Positions 55,038 to 63,615 of a stretch of 64,000 nt of DNA are shown piece after piece. Location of the stretch: NCBI RefSeq assembly GCF_014647115.1, contig NZ_BMOO01000002.1, forward strand, positions 62,001-126,000. The letters are read 5' to 3'. Both the position numbers and the translations under genes were made by a program. The notes under the pieces were generated by a model that did not search any database, had not been told where the DNA came from, and worked only from the letters and a program-made list of their open reading frames with translations. How positions within the stretch are numbered: position 1 is the first letter of the stretch; every line of letters starts with the position of its first letter. Source of the stretch: Halarchaeum rubridurum. GTDB taxonomy: Archaea > Halobacteriota > Halobacteria > Halobacteriales > Halobacteriaceae.

Positions 55038-55805
55038 ATGACTGCGATGGACGTGCGCGCCCGCGTCCGCGACCCGCTGTTCGGCGTCGCGTCGCTCGCG
55101 TTCGCGTGGGAGCTGCTCGCGCGACTCGTCGTGGACCGGCTCCCGCCGCTCTCGGGCGTCCTCGTCGCCGGCGTCGACCTCGTCGCCTCCGGCGAGCTAG
55201 TCGGCGCACTCGCGGCGAGCCTGCCGACGCTCGCGCTCGGCTACGCGCTCGCGGTCGCGGTCGGCGTCCCGCTCGGGCTCCTGATGGGGTTCTCGCAGCG
55301 CGCGGACGCGCTCGCCGACACGCCCGTGACGACGCTGTTCGTGACGAGCGTCGCCAGCCTCCTCCCGCTGCTCATCGCCGTCTTCGGGGCCGGCCTCGGC
55401 TTCTACGTCGTCGTCGTCTTCCTCTTCGCCGTCTTCCACGTCACGCTCACCCTCCGCGCGGGCGTGCGGGACGTGGACGACGCGCTCGTCGAGACCGGAC
55501 GGGTCTTCGGCGCGTCGCGGTTCGGCGTCTACCGGCACGTCCTCCTCCCGGCCTCGCTCCCGCACGTCGCGGCCGCGCTCCGCCTCGGCGCCGTCCGCGC
55601 CGTGAAGGGGATGGTCGTCGGCGAGCTCTGGGTGTACGCCGGCTTCGGCAGCCTCCTCCACGGCTACCAGCGCTACAGTCAGACGGACAGCGCGCTCGCC
55701 GTCGTCCTCGTCCTGATGGTCCTCGCGGCCGGCCTGTCGGGTGGCCTCGGCGCGCTCGAACGCCGCTACGCCCCGTGGCAACGCGTCGAGGGGGGTGTGC
55801 GCTGA
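55038..55805 (+). CDS. ABC transporter permease, SsuC/TauC type, first of two
   Basis: A permease of about 255 residues with six predicted helices; EAA-loop region GVRDVDDALVETGRVFGASR. The typical length and similarity begin near the ATG at 55038 (MTAMDVRARVRDP) or 55047. The same frame is open back to a GTG at 54888, which would add a 50-residue extension built from the 21-bp repeats. I prefer the shorter form because relatives lack the extension. The segment ALGYALAVAVGVPLG recurs in the next permease, which indicates an old tandem duplication. Confidence 0.8.
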   Translation: MTAMDVRARVRDPLFGVASLAFAWELLARLVVDRLPPLSGVLVAGVDLVASGELVGALAASLPTLALGYALAVAVGVPLGLLMGFSQRADALADTPVTTLFVTSVASLLPLLIAVFGAGLGFYVVVVFLFAVFHVTLTLRAGVRDVDDALVETGRVFGASRFGVYRHVLLPASLPHVAAALRLGAVRAVKGMVVGELWVYAGFGSLLHGYQRYSQTDSALAVVLVLMVLAAGLSGGLGALERRYAPWQRVEGGVR

Positions 55806-56576
55806 ATGCGCGACGAGGCGTTCGCGCTCACCGACCGCCGGCGTCGCGTCCTGCTCCGCGCTGCGTCCGTCCTCGCCCTCCTGCTCGCGTGGTACGCCTA
55901 CACGGCCACGACGCGGACGCTGCTCGCGTCGCCGGTCGCGGTCGCCGCCTCGTTCGTCGAGCACGTCGTCGTGACCGGGACGCTCCGGCGCGCCATCGCG
56001 GACGCCCTCGTCCACGCGGCGCTCGGCTACGCGCTCGCGGTTGCGGTCGGCGTCCCGGTCGGCTTCGCGCTCGGCCTCTCGGAGCGCCTCGCCGCGGCCT
56101 ACGACCCCGTCGTCGACGCGCTCTACGCCGCGCCGGTCGTCGCGCTCGCCCCGTTGTTCGTCGTCTGGTTCGGCCTGACGCCGCTGGCGAAGACCGCGCT
56201 CGTCTTCCTCTTCGCGGTGTTCGTCGTCGTCGTCACGACGGAGACCGGCGTCCGCGAGACCGACACGGGGGCCGTCGACGCCGCGCGGGTCTTCGGTGCC
56301 GGGCCGCGCGTCGTCTACGGCGAGGTGTACCTCCGCTCCGCCCTCCCGTCGGTCCTGACCGGCCTCCGCCTCGGCGCGGGCCGCGCGGTCCGCGGGATGG
56401 TCGCCGCCGAACTGTTCCTCTACGCGGACGACCTCGGGAGCTACCTCATCGACACCGCGGCGACGTTCCGGATGGCGGATTCGCTCGCCGGCGTGCTCGC
56501 GCTCTCCCTCACCGGACTGGCCGCGATGGCGCTCGTCGCCGGCCTCGGACGCGCCGTCACGCGCTCCGGGTCGTGA
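55806..56576 (+). CDS. ABC transporter permease, SsuC/TauC type, second of two
   Basis: A 256-residue permease directly following the first with no gap (TGA then ATG). It has six helices, ALGYALAVAVGVPVG and the EAA-like loop GVRETDTGAVDAARVFGAG. Two different permeases likely form a heterodimer with the single ATPase, instead of the usual homodimer. Confidence 0.85.
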   Translation: MRDEAFALTDRRRRVLLRAASVLALLLAWYAYTATTRTLLASPVAVAASFVEHVVVTGTLRRAIADALVHAALGYALAVAVGVPVGFALGLSERLAAAYDPVVDALYAAPVVALAPLFVVWFGLTPLAKTALVFLFAVFVVVVTTETGVRETDTGAVDAARVFGAGPRVVYGEVYLRSALPSVLTGLRLGAGRAVRGMVAAELFLYADDLGSYLIDTAATFRMADSLAGVLALSLTGLAAMALVAGLGRAVTRSGS

Positions 56577-56708
56577 CGAGCGGCGGCCCCGAACCGGCGA
56601 CGTCGGTGCGCCGTCCTGCGGTCGCGCTCGCGTGCTCCCGACGCCGTCGCACGACCCGCCGACTGAGACGACAACCTACAATAGCGTGGTGGACGCAGGT
56701 CCCGGGAG

Positions 56709-57863
56709 ATGACGCGAATCGTCGACTACGAGCTCTTCGAGGTGCCGCCGCGCTGGCTCTTCTTGCGGATCGAGACGGACGACGGAATCGTCGGCTGGGG
56801 CGAACCCGTCGTCGAGGGGCGCGCGAAGACCGTGCGGGCGGCCGTGGAGGAACTGATGGAGACCTACCTGCTCGGCGAGCCCGTGAACCCCATCGAGGAC
56901 CACTGGCAGACGATGTACCGCGGCGGGTTCTACCGGGGCGGGCCCGTCCTGATGAGCGCCATCGCGGGCATCGACCAGGCGCTCTGGGACGCGAAGGGCA
57001 AATCGCTCGGCGTCCCCGCGTACGAGCTCCTCGGGGGCGCGGCCCGCGAGCGCATCGAGGTCTACCAGTGGATCGGCGGGGACCGCCCGAGCGACGTCGC
57101 CGCCGAGGCCGAGCGGAAGGTCGAGCAGGGGTTCTCCGCGCTGAAGATGAACGCGACGGAGGAGCTGGAGCGCCTCGACGACCCCGCGGCGGTCGAGGCC
57201 GCGGTGAACCGCCTCCGCGAGGTTCGTGAGGCCGTCGGCGACGAGGTCGACATCGGCGTCGACTTCCACGGCCGCGTGACGAAGCCGATGGCGAAGCGCC
57301 TCGCCGTCGCCCTCGAACCCTACGAGCCGATGTTCATCGAGGAGCCCGTGCTCCCCGAGCAGAACGACGCGCTCCCGGACATCGCCGCGCGCACCTCGAT
57401 TCCGATAGCCACGGGCGAGCGGATGTACTCCCGGTGGGACTTCAAGGAGGTCTTCGAGAGCGGCGCGGTCGACGTCATCCAGCCCGACCTCTCGCACGCC
57501 GGCGGCATCACGGAGGTGAAGAAGATCGCGGCGATGGCCGAGGCCTACGACGTCGCGCTCGCGCCCCACTGCCCACTCGGGCCGATAGCGCTCGCCGCCT
57601 GTATCCAGGTCGACGCCTGCTCGCCGAACGCGACGATTCAGGAGCAGAGCCTGAACATCCACTACAACGAGACGAGCGACGTCCTCGACTACCTCGCGGA
57701 CCCGTCCGTCTTCGACTACGAGGACGGCTACGTCTCCATCCCGGACGCACCGGGGCTCGGCGTCGAAATCAACGAGGCGCACGTCCGCGAACAGGCCGAG
57801 ACGGACGTCGACTGGCACAACCCCGTCTGGCGACACGACGACGGCAGCGTCGCCGAGTGGTGA
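56709..57863 (+). CDS. dgoD: Enolase-superfamily dehydratase, D-galactonate dehydratase-like
   Basis: A 384-residue mandelate racemase/muconate-lactonising-type enzyme. The region [19 protein letters not shown] followed by [11 protein letters not shown] is very like bacterial and archaeal D-galactonate dehydratase. The barrel carries [13 protein letters not shown] (Asp metal ligand and His), [11 protein letters not shown] (Glu), [13 protein letters not shown] (Glu) and the catalytic-site LAPHCPLGP (His). It dehydrates a sugar acid to a 2-keto-3-deoxy acid. Similar acids (rhamnonate, arabinonate) cannot be excluded. It lies 132 bp after the ABC operon, which could import its substrate, unproven. 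Confidence 0.85.
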   Translation: MTRIVDYELFEVPPRWLFLRIETDDGIVGWGEPVVEGRAKTVRAAVEELMETYLLGEPVNPIEDHWQTMYRGGFYRGGPVLMSAIAGIDQALWDAKGKSLGVPAYELLGGAARERIEVYQWIGGDRPSDVAAEAERKVEQGFSALKMNATEELERLDDPAAVEAAVNRLREVREAVGDEVDIGVDFHGRVTKPMAKRLAVALEPYEPMFIEEPVLPEQNDALPDIAARTSIPIATGERMYSRWDFKEVFESGAVDVIQPDLSHAGGITEVKKIAAMAEAYDVALAPHCPLGPIALAACIQVDACSPNATIQEQSLNIHYNETSDVLDYLADPSVFDYEDGYVSIPDAPGLGVEINEAHVREQAETDVDWHNPVWRHDDGSVAEW

Positions 57864-57967
57864 CTCGGGGCCCACGAACGGACGGTCGTCGGAGGTCCGA
57901 CGATGGGGCGCGCCCCGGGGAGTACCGCGAGGAGCGGGGAGCGGAGGGGGGAGTAAAAGAGGCCGAC

Positions 57968-58699
57968 TCAGACCGCGGCGTCCCCCTCGCGGAGTTGGAC
58001 GAACGCCTCGGCGAGCACGCCGAGCGTGAGGAGCGAGAACGGCAGCGCGAACACGCCGGAGGCGACGGTGGCCGCGGACGGGCCGGCGACGGCACCGATG
58101 ACGACCGACGCGACGACGGAGACGACGCCACCGACGACACCGACGACGACGAACAGGATGAAGAGCACGACGAACAGCCGAAGCCAGTTGCCGCGCGTGA
58201 GCCGCCAGCTATCGCGGAGCGCCGCGACGAAGTTCTCGTCGTCGACGATGACGTGGAAGATAGTGAAGCAGAACGCGACGTACGCGATGATGCCGGGAAC
58301 GACCAGGAGGACGGTCCCGATGGCGACGATGACCCCGTAGACGAGGCCACCGACGACCGCGTTGACGAACGCGCCGAGGGCGTTTCGACGGTAGTACTCG
58401 CCGGGAATCGAGCGCGCTTCGCCGGCGACGAAGACGCGGACCGCGACGATGGTGAGGTACTGGAGCGCCACGAAGGCGAGTACGGTGACGAGCGCGAGCA
58501 CGGACAGCGGCGCGTCGACGGACGGGAGCGCCGCCGCCCCGGTCGCGGCGTCGCGCGGGAGTTGCGTCGCGAGCAGGCTGTAGAGGGCGACCTGCCAGAC
58601 GAGGCCGACGACGGCGTACGCCGCCACGAGGAGCGCGCCGTTTCGGGTGGCGACGCGTCCGAGGCCGCCGGTCAGGGAGGAACCGATATTCAGGGTCAC
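57968..58699 (-). CDS. Multi-pass membrane protein, DUF7847/glycerophosphoryl-type paralogue A
   Basis: A 243-residue membrane protein of unknown function with about six hydrophobic helices. The N-terminal NGALLVAAYAVVGLVWQVAL and the later FIVAALRDSWRLTRGNWLRL-like stretch (residue ~160) align well with the 59724-60596 product, so the two are paralogues. The start is GTG at 58699. A GTTTAACC box on the minus strand (58722-58729) is 23-30 nt upstream. A palindrome centred 50 bp upstream of the start is shared with two other promoters nearby. Confidence 0.72.
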   Translation of the reverse strand: MTLNIGSSLTGGLGRVATRNGALLVAAYAVVGLVWQVALYSLLATQLPRDAATGAAALPSVDAPLSVLALVTVLAFVALQYLTIVAVRVFVAGEARSIPGEYYRRNALGAFVNAVVGGLVYGVIVAIGTVLLVVPGIIAYVAFCFTIFHVIVDDENFVAALRDSWRLTRGNWLRLFVVLFILFVVVGVVGGVVSVVASVVIGAVAGPSAATVASGVFALPFSLLTLGVLAEAFVQLREGDAAV

Positions 58700-58742
58700 G
58701 ACCGACCGTTTCGGTTGCCGTAGGTTAAACGCAGCGACGATG

Positions 58743-58755
58743 TTCCGGCCCGGAA
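58743..58755. promoter_or_regulatory. Palindromic operator 1, TTCCG-GCC-CGGAA
   Basis: Perfect 5-bp arms around three bases, centred at 58749, exactly 50 bp upstream of the minus-strand GTG at 58699 and just beyond the TATA/BRE position. It is one of three related sites in 940 bp. Confidence 0.7.
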
Positions 58756-58761
58756 AACGAT

Positions 58762-58784
58762 GGCCGGACGCGTCTCGTCCGGCC
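58762..58784 (-). terminator. Hairpin terminator after the wHTH-DUF7521 pair
   Basis: GGCCGGACG-N5-CGTCCGGCC is a perfect 9-bp stem with a 5-nt loop. On the minus strand it is followed by ATCGTTTTCC, giving a short T tract. It lies about 57 nt past the DUF7521-like gene stop. The T tract overlaps the operator of the next gene. Confidence 0.5.
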
Positions 58785-58840
58785 CGCCGGTCGCCCTCGG
58801 TGTCGTCGACGGGTCCGTTCGTCGTCGCGAACGGCGACGC

Positions 58841-59158
58841 CTACCGGCGGACGTAGAGCGAGTAGAGGATGCTGGCGAGGCCGGCGATCTCGACGACGCG
58901 GCTCACGATGGGCGCGTAGTAGGTGTAGACGAGCGGGCCGAACCCGAGGCGCTGGCCGAGCGACGCGACCGCGAGCGAGATGGCGAACGGGACGACCGTG
59001 AGGAGGACGAGACCGAGCGCGAGGTAGAGCATCGGGCGACTGCGGTTGCGCCGGTAGCCCCGGTACGCCTGGAGGACGATGGCGAGGCTCAGGACGAGGG
59101 CGAGCAGCGTCACGGCCAGCAGAACGAGATAGCCGGCGTACGCCGTCGCGTCCGCCAT
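58841..59158 (-). CDS. DUF7521-like three-helix membrane protein
   Basis: A 105-residue membrane protein with three hydrophobic helices (about 8-30, 42-64 and 78-100) and an Arg-rich cytoplasmic loop QAYRGYRRNRSRP. It follows the winged-helix gene with no gap (59158/59159), forming a two-gene operon. Such wHTH and small membrane protein pairs occur in other haloarchaea, and their function is not known. A sensor role towards the regulator is a reasonable inference from the pairing. Confidence 0.7.
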   Translation of the reverse strand: MADATAYAGYLVLLAVTLLALVLSLAIVLQAYRGYRRNRSRPMLYLALGLVLLTVVPFAISLAVASLGQRLGFGPLVYTYYAPIVSRVVEIAGLASILYSLYVRR

Positions 59159-59503
59159 CTATATCCCCTCCCACATGTCGGTGAAGCGGTCGGCCGGGTC
59201 GTCCGGCGTCGTCTCGACCGCGACGGTGAGTTCGCCGTCGTCGAGGTCGACGGTGAGACGGTCGAGACGGGCCTCGAAGACGCTGTAGTGGTGCCCGCTG
59301 TCGCCGATTTCGGTCCGTTCGGTGAGGAGTCCGGCCTCGACGAGCCGTTCCGCCCGCCGGTAGACCGTGGGAAGCGAGGCGTCGCATCGGTCGCTGAGTG
59401 TTTTCGCGGACATCGGTTCGGTGCTCGTCTGAGTGAGGATGGCGCGCGCGTACTCGTCGTCGAGGAGCGCGAAGAGTTCCTCGTCCGGCCGGTCCTCACT
59501 CAC
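59159..59503 (-). CDS. Winged-helix (ArsR/MarR-like) transcription regulator
   Basis: A 114-residue protein with a haloarchaeal winged helix at residues 8-70: ELFALLDDEYARAILTQTST, then SAKTLSDRCDASLPTVYRRAERL with the recognition helix, and GLLTERTEIG wing. The C-terminal 40 residues form a strand-rich tail that could be a dimerisation part. No metal-binding Cys pair is seen. It has a GTATTAACC box on the minus strand (about 59526-59534), and a palindrome 50 bp upstream of its own start. It is the best candidate to bind the three shared palindromes. Confidence 0.8.
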   Translation of the reverse strand: MSEDRPDEELFALLDDEYARAILTQTSTEPMSAKTLSDRCDASLPTVYRRAERLVEAGLLTERTEIGDSGHHYSVFEARLDRLTVDLDDGELTVAVETTPDDPADRFTDMWEGI

Positions 59504-59546
59504 GGCGGATCGTTCGGCCGGGAGGGGTTAATACCCGCCGCCGGTT

Positions 59547-59559
59547 GTCCGACCCGGAA
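59547..59559. promoter_or_regulatory. Palindromic operator 2, GTCCG-ACC-CGGAA
   Basis: Centred at 59553, 50 bp upstream of the minus-strand ATG at 59503. The arms match except one base (G in place of T in the first arm). Flanking A's continue CGGAAAA as in site 1. It would give autoregulation of the winged-helix gene. Confidence 0.65.
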
Positions 59560-59642
59560 AACCGCGCTCGGGTGTTATACCGGTGGGCCGTCTCGGTGTC
59601 GACGTCGGCGGGCCGCCCGCCGATCCCTTCGGCCCTCCACGA

Positions 59643-59664
59643 TTCCCGGGGCCGAGCCCGGGAA
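59643..59664. repeat. Inverted repeat TTCCCGGG-N6-CCCGGGAA
   Basis: Perfect 8-bp arms separated by six bases, 4 bp before operator 3 in the divergent region between the winged-helix gene and the second paralogue. It could be an additional protein site, or an RNA hairpin if a longer leader exists. Confidence 0.6.
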
Positions 59665-59668
59665 CGTT

Positions 59669-59681
59669 TTCCGTCCCGGAA
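59669..59681. promoter_or_regulatory. Palindromic operator 3, TTCCG-TCC-CGGAA
   Basis: Perfect 5-bp arms, centred at 59675, 49 bp upstream of the plus-strand ATG at 59724. With its outer TT and A bases it reads TTTTCCG-N3-CGGAAA. The position relative to the start codon equals the other two sites within 1 bp. Confidence 0.7.
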
Positions 59682-59723
59682 AGCGACCGGCGGGTTTCAA
59701 CTGTCGACGGACGTACGGCCGGT

Positions 59724-60596
59724 ATGGACCTCCCGATACGTCGCACGCTCTCCACCGGGCTCTCCTTCGCGTTCACCCGCCCCGGGGCCCTCCTCGTGGT
59801 CGCGTTCGCGCTCGCGTCCGCGGTGCAGGTCGGACTCGTCTACGCCCTCGCGACGGCGTACGTGCCGATGTCGGTACCGGGGACCCCGCCCGCCGCGGCC
59901 CCGACGCCCGGCACGTCGCTGCCGCTCTCGATCGCCGTCGCCGCGGGGTCGCTCGGCGTCGTCACCGGCGGGCTCTTGACCGCGCCGGTGCAGGTCGTCG
60001 CCGCGCGCGTGATGGTCGCCGATCCGCGCCGCCGACTGCCCGACGAGCTCGTCTTCCACCGACTCGGGTGGGCGTCGCTCAACACGCTCGCCGGCGGTCT
60101 CGGTCAGCTCGTCCTGTTCCTCTGTTTCGAGGCGCTGACAATCGGGCTCGTCGGCTACGCCGTGCTCCGATACGCGCCCCGGGCGGTTCTCCGACTCACC
60201 GCGGTCGCGTCGCCGCGAGTCGTCGTCTTCGTCGCGTTCGCCGTCCTGAGCCTCCCCGCGTTGTTCGTGATGGTGTCGTTCTCGTTCGTCCCCCACTCCA
60301 TCGCGCTGCGGGACCGGAACGCCGCGCGCGCGTTCGTCGAGAGTTGGCGGACGACGCGGGGGAATCGGCTGCGAATCCTCGCCGTCCTCCTCGGGCCGAT
60401 GGCGGCGCAACTGCTCGTGAGTCAGGGGATACAGGTGGCGTTCCCCGACCCCACGATGACGAGCGTCGTCGCCATCCAGGCGGTCTCGCTCGTCGTGGGG
60501 GCCGTCGTCGCCGTCCTCAACACGACGCTCCTCACGCGGGCGTACCTCTCCCTCGGCGACGGCGTCCCTCCACTCGGCGGCTGGCAGTGGGAGTGA
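59724..60596 (+). CDS. Multi-pass membrane protein, DUF7847/glycerophosphoryl-type paralogue B
   Basis: A 290-residue membrane protein of unknown function with about six hydrophobic helices. It aligns with the 57968-58699 product along its whole length: RPGALLVVAFALASAVQVGL with the first helix, RVMVADPRRRLP with the first loop, and FVESWRTTRGNRLRILAVL with the conserved ESWRxTRGN-type motif. A Pro-rich loop lies near residues 50-65. Transcribed divergently from the winged-helix gene. A GTTTCAA box near 59694-59700 is 24-30 nt upstream. An exporter, permease or membrane-stress role is possible but unsupported. Confidence 0.72.
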   Translation: MDLPIRRTLSTGLSFAFTRPGALLVVAFALASAVQVGLVYALATAYVPMSVPGTPPAAAPTPGTSLPLSIAVAAGSLGVVTGGLLTAPVQVVAARVMVADPRRRLPDELVFHRLGWASLNTLAGGLGQLVLFLCFEALTIGLVGYAVLRYAPRAVLRLTAVASPRVVVFVAFAVLSLPALFVMVSFSFVPHSIALRDRNAARAFVESWRTTRGNRLRILAVLLGPMAAQLLVSQGIQVAFPDPTMTSVVAIQAVSLVVGAVVAVLNTTLLTRAYLSLGDGVPPLGGWQWE

Positions 60597-60650
60597 GGGG
60601 GGACGGCGAGCGAAGCGGCTGCGATGGCCGACAGGTCATCCCCGGCGACG

Positions 60651-61364
60651 CTACCCATCGTCCATCGTCGCCGGATTCCCCATCCCCTCCTTGACGCCGG
60701 CGCGGATGAGGAGGAGGTTCACCGAGTAGGCCGCGAGGAAGCCGAGCGAGAGGGAGAGCGCGAGCGCCGACCAGAACAGCGCGTCGCCCATGGTGGCCTC
60801 GGAGGCGAGCAGGACGTCCGCGCCGATGGCCACGACCTCCATGACGGTGATCGACGGCGTCTCGCTGTAGAGGGCGTCGCGCAGCGCCTCGCGGAGCCCG
60901 ACGCCCTCCTGCACGAGCGGGCCGACGGTGAGCGCGTAGCCGAACAGGTAGGCGAAGCCGAAGGTCGCGGCCGCGACCCAGCCGACGGAGAGCGCGAGGA
61001 CGCCCTGCGCGAGGGTGACGCCGACGACCTCGCCGGCGCCACACCCGGAGTAGCAGTGCGCGGTCGAGCGCACGCCGCGGCGCCACGGCGAGTCGTGGGC
61101 GATCTGCGTCCGGCCGGCGTACCAGTAGAGCGCGAGGCCGAACGGCCCCGAGTACGCGACGACGAGCGTCCACACGCCCTTCATCAGCGACGGGAGGGCT
61201 CGGTTTCGCGCGCGAACGTCCCACCAGAGGACGGCGAGCGAGCAGCAGACGGCCAGCGCCCACACGGCGAGCACGCGCGTGTCGGAGAGGACGGGAATCA
61301 GCGCCTCGCGCGCCGGCGCGAGCGCGCGTTCGACTCCGGCGAGAATGGGAATGGCGAGAACCAT
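60651..61364 (-). CDS. DUF4396-type membrane protein
   Basis: A 237-residue protein with about six hydrophobic helices. It has the motif HCYSGCGAGEVVGV, characteristic of DUF4396 membrane proteins of unknown function, with the His-Cys-x3-Cys arrangement that may bind metal or a redox partner. WTLVVAYSGPFGLALYWYAGR precedes it. No clear operon neighbours; the downstream exchanger is on the same strand but separated by 93 bp. Confidence 0.72.
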   Translation of the reverse strand: MVLAIPILAGVERALAPAREALIPVLSDTRVLAVWALAVCCSLAVLWWDVRARNRALPSLMKGVWTLVVAYSGPFGLALYWYAGRTQIAHDSPWRRGVRSTAHCYSGCGAGEVVGVTLAQGVLALSVGWVAAATFGFAYLFGYALTVGPLVQEGVGLREALRDALYSETPSITVMEVVAIGADVLLASEATMGDALFWSALALSLSLGFLAAYSVNLLLIRAGVKEGMGNPATMDDG

Positions 61365-61457
61365 GGGGTCCGTCGTGGCCGGTCCCTACCGGCGGCCCGG
61401 ACAACGGCGTTTCGGCCGCTCGGTGACACGGCGCGCGACGTGCGCCCGTGTCTCACC

Positions 61458-62786
61458 TCACCTCCCGCCACCGAGGAGCGCGCCGCGGGCGTCGCGCAGC
61501 GTCGTGCGGAGGAGGCGCTGGACGCTGTCCCGTCGCAGGTAGAAGAGCGCGCCGCCGAGGACGAGGTAGACGGCGGTGTAGGCGTAGAGAATCGTGATGC
61601 TGACCTCGGTCGCGGCGGGTTCGGCGTACGTCCGAATCACGTAGAACTCCGCGAGCACCTGCGTCGAGAACAGGGTGAGGAGCGCGACGGCCTCGCGGGC
61701 GTCGATTTCGAAGTTCGTCAGGATGGCGATGGCGAAGAAGCTCTGGGCGGCCGTCACCCAGATTTCGACGGCCTGCTTCGTGTCGAAGGGGAGCGCGCCG
61801 ATCGCGCCCGCGGAGATGGAGTAGACGACGGCGAGCGTCCCGACGAGGAGCGTCCACTGGTTGAGCTTCGAGGAGATGAGCGCGTTGAACCCCGCGGTCG
61901 AGCGCGCCTTGTTGACGAGGTAGGCGACGACGACGAGCTCGGGGCTCTCGGAGGCGAGCGGCGCGACCCACTGTATCATGAAGAACTCGGGGACGCCGTA
62001 CTGCAAGCCGAGGGTCTCCAACCCCTCCGCGAACGGGTGGACGGCGGTAAAGATTATCGCGCCGGAGAAGGCAAAGCCGACGAGCACGAGCGCGACCCGC
62101 GGAAGCCGCGGGTAGTTCTGGAAGTACGCGGGGACGCCGACGTGGGCCTCCGGCTCCTCGACGTCGCCGCGGACGACGATGAGGAGGTAGCAGACGTAGA
62201 GGCCGACGAGGAAGAGCGTGTCGAGCGGGCCGATACCGCCGATGGGGACGACGAAGGCGTACGCCGTCGCGGCGAGGAGGAACGTGATCTCGATGGCGAT
62301 GCTCCGGTCGAGCGTGACGGCGTCCGCGAGGAACCCCTCTCGTTTCTCGACGGCGCTGTCCTCGGCGCTCTTCGCCCGGTAGATGCTGAACAGGGCGATA
62401 CCCGCCCAGCCGAGGCCGATGAGGATGCGGTTCGCGCCCGTCATGTTCGCGATGGCGAGGTTGGCGGCGTCGGCCGAGCCCGCCCCGGCCTGCCACGCGT
62501 AGAGGGCGTCGACGGCGTACTCGGGCGCGACGGCGAGCACCGCGAGGACGGCGATGGCGAACGCCCGCGGGACGTCCTTCTCGGCGGTCTCGGCCGCCCA
62601 CGCGAGGAGGAACGCAGCACCGAGGATGGCGACCCCGGCGACGAGCACCGCCGTCCCGGCGGCGACGTTCTCGCCGACGTGGACCGCACCGTAGCCGCCG
62701 TAGCTCACGGCGAGCCAGAGCCACGGCACGGTCAGGAGGAGCGTGAGGACGACCGCGGCGAGCGGATGTCTGAGTCGAGAACGCAT
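61458..62786 (-). CDS. Sodium/calcium exchanger-type cation antiporter
   Basis: A 442-residue membrane protein with about eleven predicted helices. Two alpha-repeat-like segments are visible: VAPEYAVDALYAWQAG in the first half and APLASESPELVVVAYLVNKA in the second, each with acidic residues in the ion-binding helices. The family exchanges Na+ or H+ for Ca2+. The ATG at 62786 has a CTTATG box about 25-32 nt upstream on the minus strand. The cation is inferred. Confidence 0.8.
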   Translation of the reverse strand: MRSRLRHPLAAVVLTLLLTVPWLWLAVSYGGYGAVHVGENVAAGTAVLVAGVAILGAAFLLAWAAETAEKDVPRAFAIAVLAVLAVAPEYAVDALYAWQAGAGSADAANLAIANMTGANRILIGLGWAGIALFSIYRAKSAEDSAVEKREGFLADAVTLDRSIAIEITFLLAATAYAFVVPIGGIGPLDTLFLVGLYVCYLLIVVRGDVEEPEAHVGVPAYFQNYPRLPRVALVLVGFAFSGAIIFTAVHPFAEGLETLGLQYGVPEFFMIQWVAPLASESPELVVVAYLVNKARSTAGFNALISSKLNQWTLLVGTLAVVYSISAGAIGALPFDTKQAVEIWVTAAQSFFAIAILTNFEIDAREAVALLTLFSTQVLAEFYVIRTYAEPAATEVSITILYAYTAVYLVLGGALFYLRRDSVQRLLRTTLRDARGALLGGGR

Positions 62787-62922
62787 TCGGACGGGCGGAG
62801 GGCCCCCGGCCACATAAGCGACGAGGATGCCGCCGCAGCCGACGCCCGAACCCCCGTCGGGCGCACGCGGCGGGGACGCAAGCGCTTTGTTCGTCGCTTC
62901 GCACAGCATCGGGTGGTCCCTC

Positions 62923-63615
62923 ATGGTCCCTCCCACGCGACGACGACGACTCCTCCACGTAGCCGTCGCCGGCCTCGGCGGATTGGCCGGCTGTAACGGA
63001 CTGTTCGGCGGCTCCGCCGAGTCCTCCCGCACCGTCGAATCGGGCGGCGAGCGAACGCACGACCCGGCGGACACCGTCGTCGATCCGCCGATGGTCCGCC
63101 GCCGGGTCGACGCGGACGTCCCGCCCATCCGCCCGCCGGACTTCGAGCGGGAGCGCGCCGACGGGAGCGCGCGCGAGCGGTTGTCCTTCGGCGCCGGATA
63201 CGCGGTCGTCGACTCGCGGTCGGCGGCGGCCCGGCTCGATGCGGACGACGAGGACGGAGCTGTCGCCGCGTTCGTCGACGCGACGGAGTTCGAGCGCGAG
63301 ACGCTGTTCCTCCAGACGCGGCTCGTCGCGGCGTGTTACCGCCTGCGCCTCTGTCACGTCTCGTGGGGGCCGGACGAGATCGAGACGGAGTACGTCCGGC
63401 GGCTCAGGCCGTACGATGAGCGCTGCGCGAGCGACGCGCAGGTCTTCGAGTCCCGGCTGATCCGGCTCCCGGTCGCCCTCGACGGGGACGCTATCAACTC
63501 CTTCGCCACGGGCGTCGGCACCGGCGGGTGCGGGCACGGAGCGAGAGGTGCGTCCGGCGCCGAGCGCGACGCATCGGCGGACGCCGCCGGCTCCGCGGGA
63601 GGTGACGGGCGGTGA
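62923..63615 (+). CDS. Tat-type lipoprotein of unknown function
   Basis: A 230-residue secreted lipoprotein: RRRR at residues 6-9, hydrophobic core LLHVAVAGLGGLAGC with lipobox Cys. The mature part has a beta-rich section with two Cys (VAACYRLRLCHVSWG) and a Gly/Ala/Ser-rich tail. No known family. Its TGA overlaps the start of the next gene by 3 nt, so the two are probably co-translated. Confidence 0.7.
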   Translation: MVPPTRRRRLLHVAVAGLGGLAGCNGLFGGSAESSRTVESGGERTHDPADTVVDPPMVRRRVDADVPPIRPPDFERERADGSARERLSFGAGYAVVDSRSAAARLDADDEDGAVAAFVDATEFERETLFLQTRLVAACYRLRLCHVSWGPDEIETEYVRRLRPYDERCASDAQVFESRLIRLPVALDGDAINSFATGVGTGGCGHGARGASGAERDASADAAGSAGGDGR

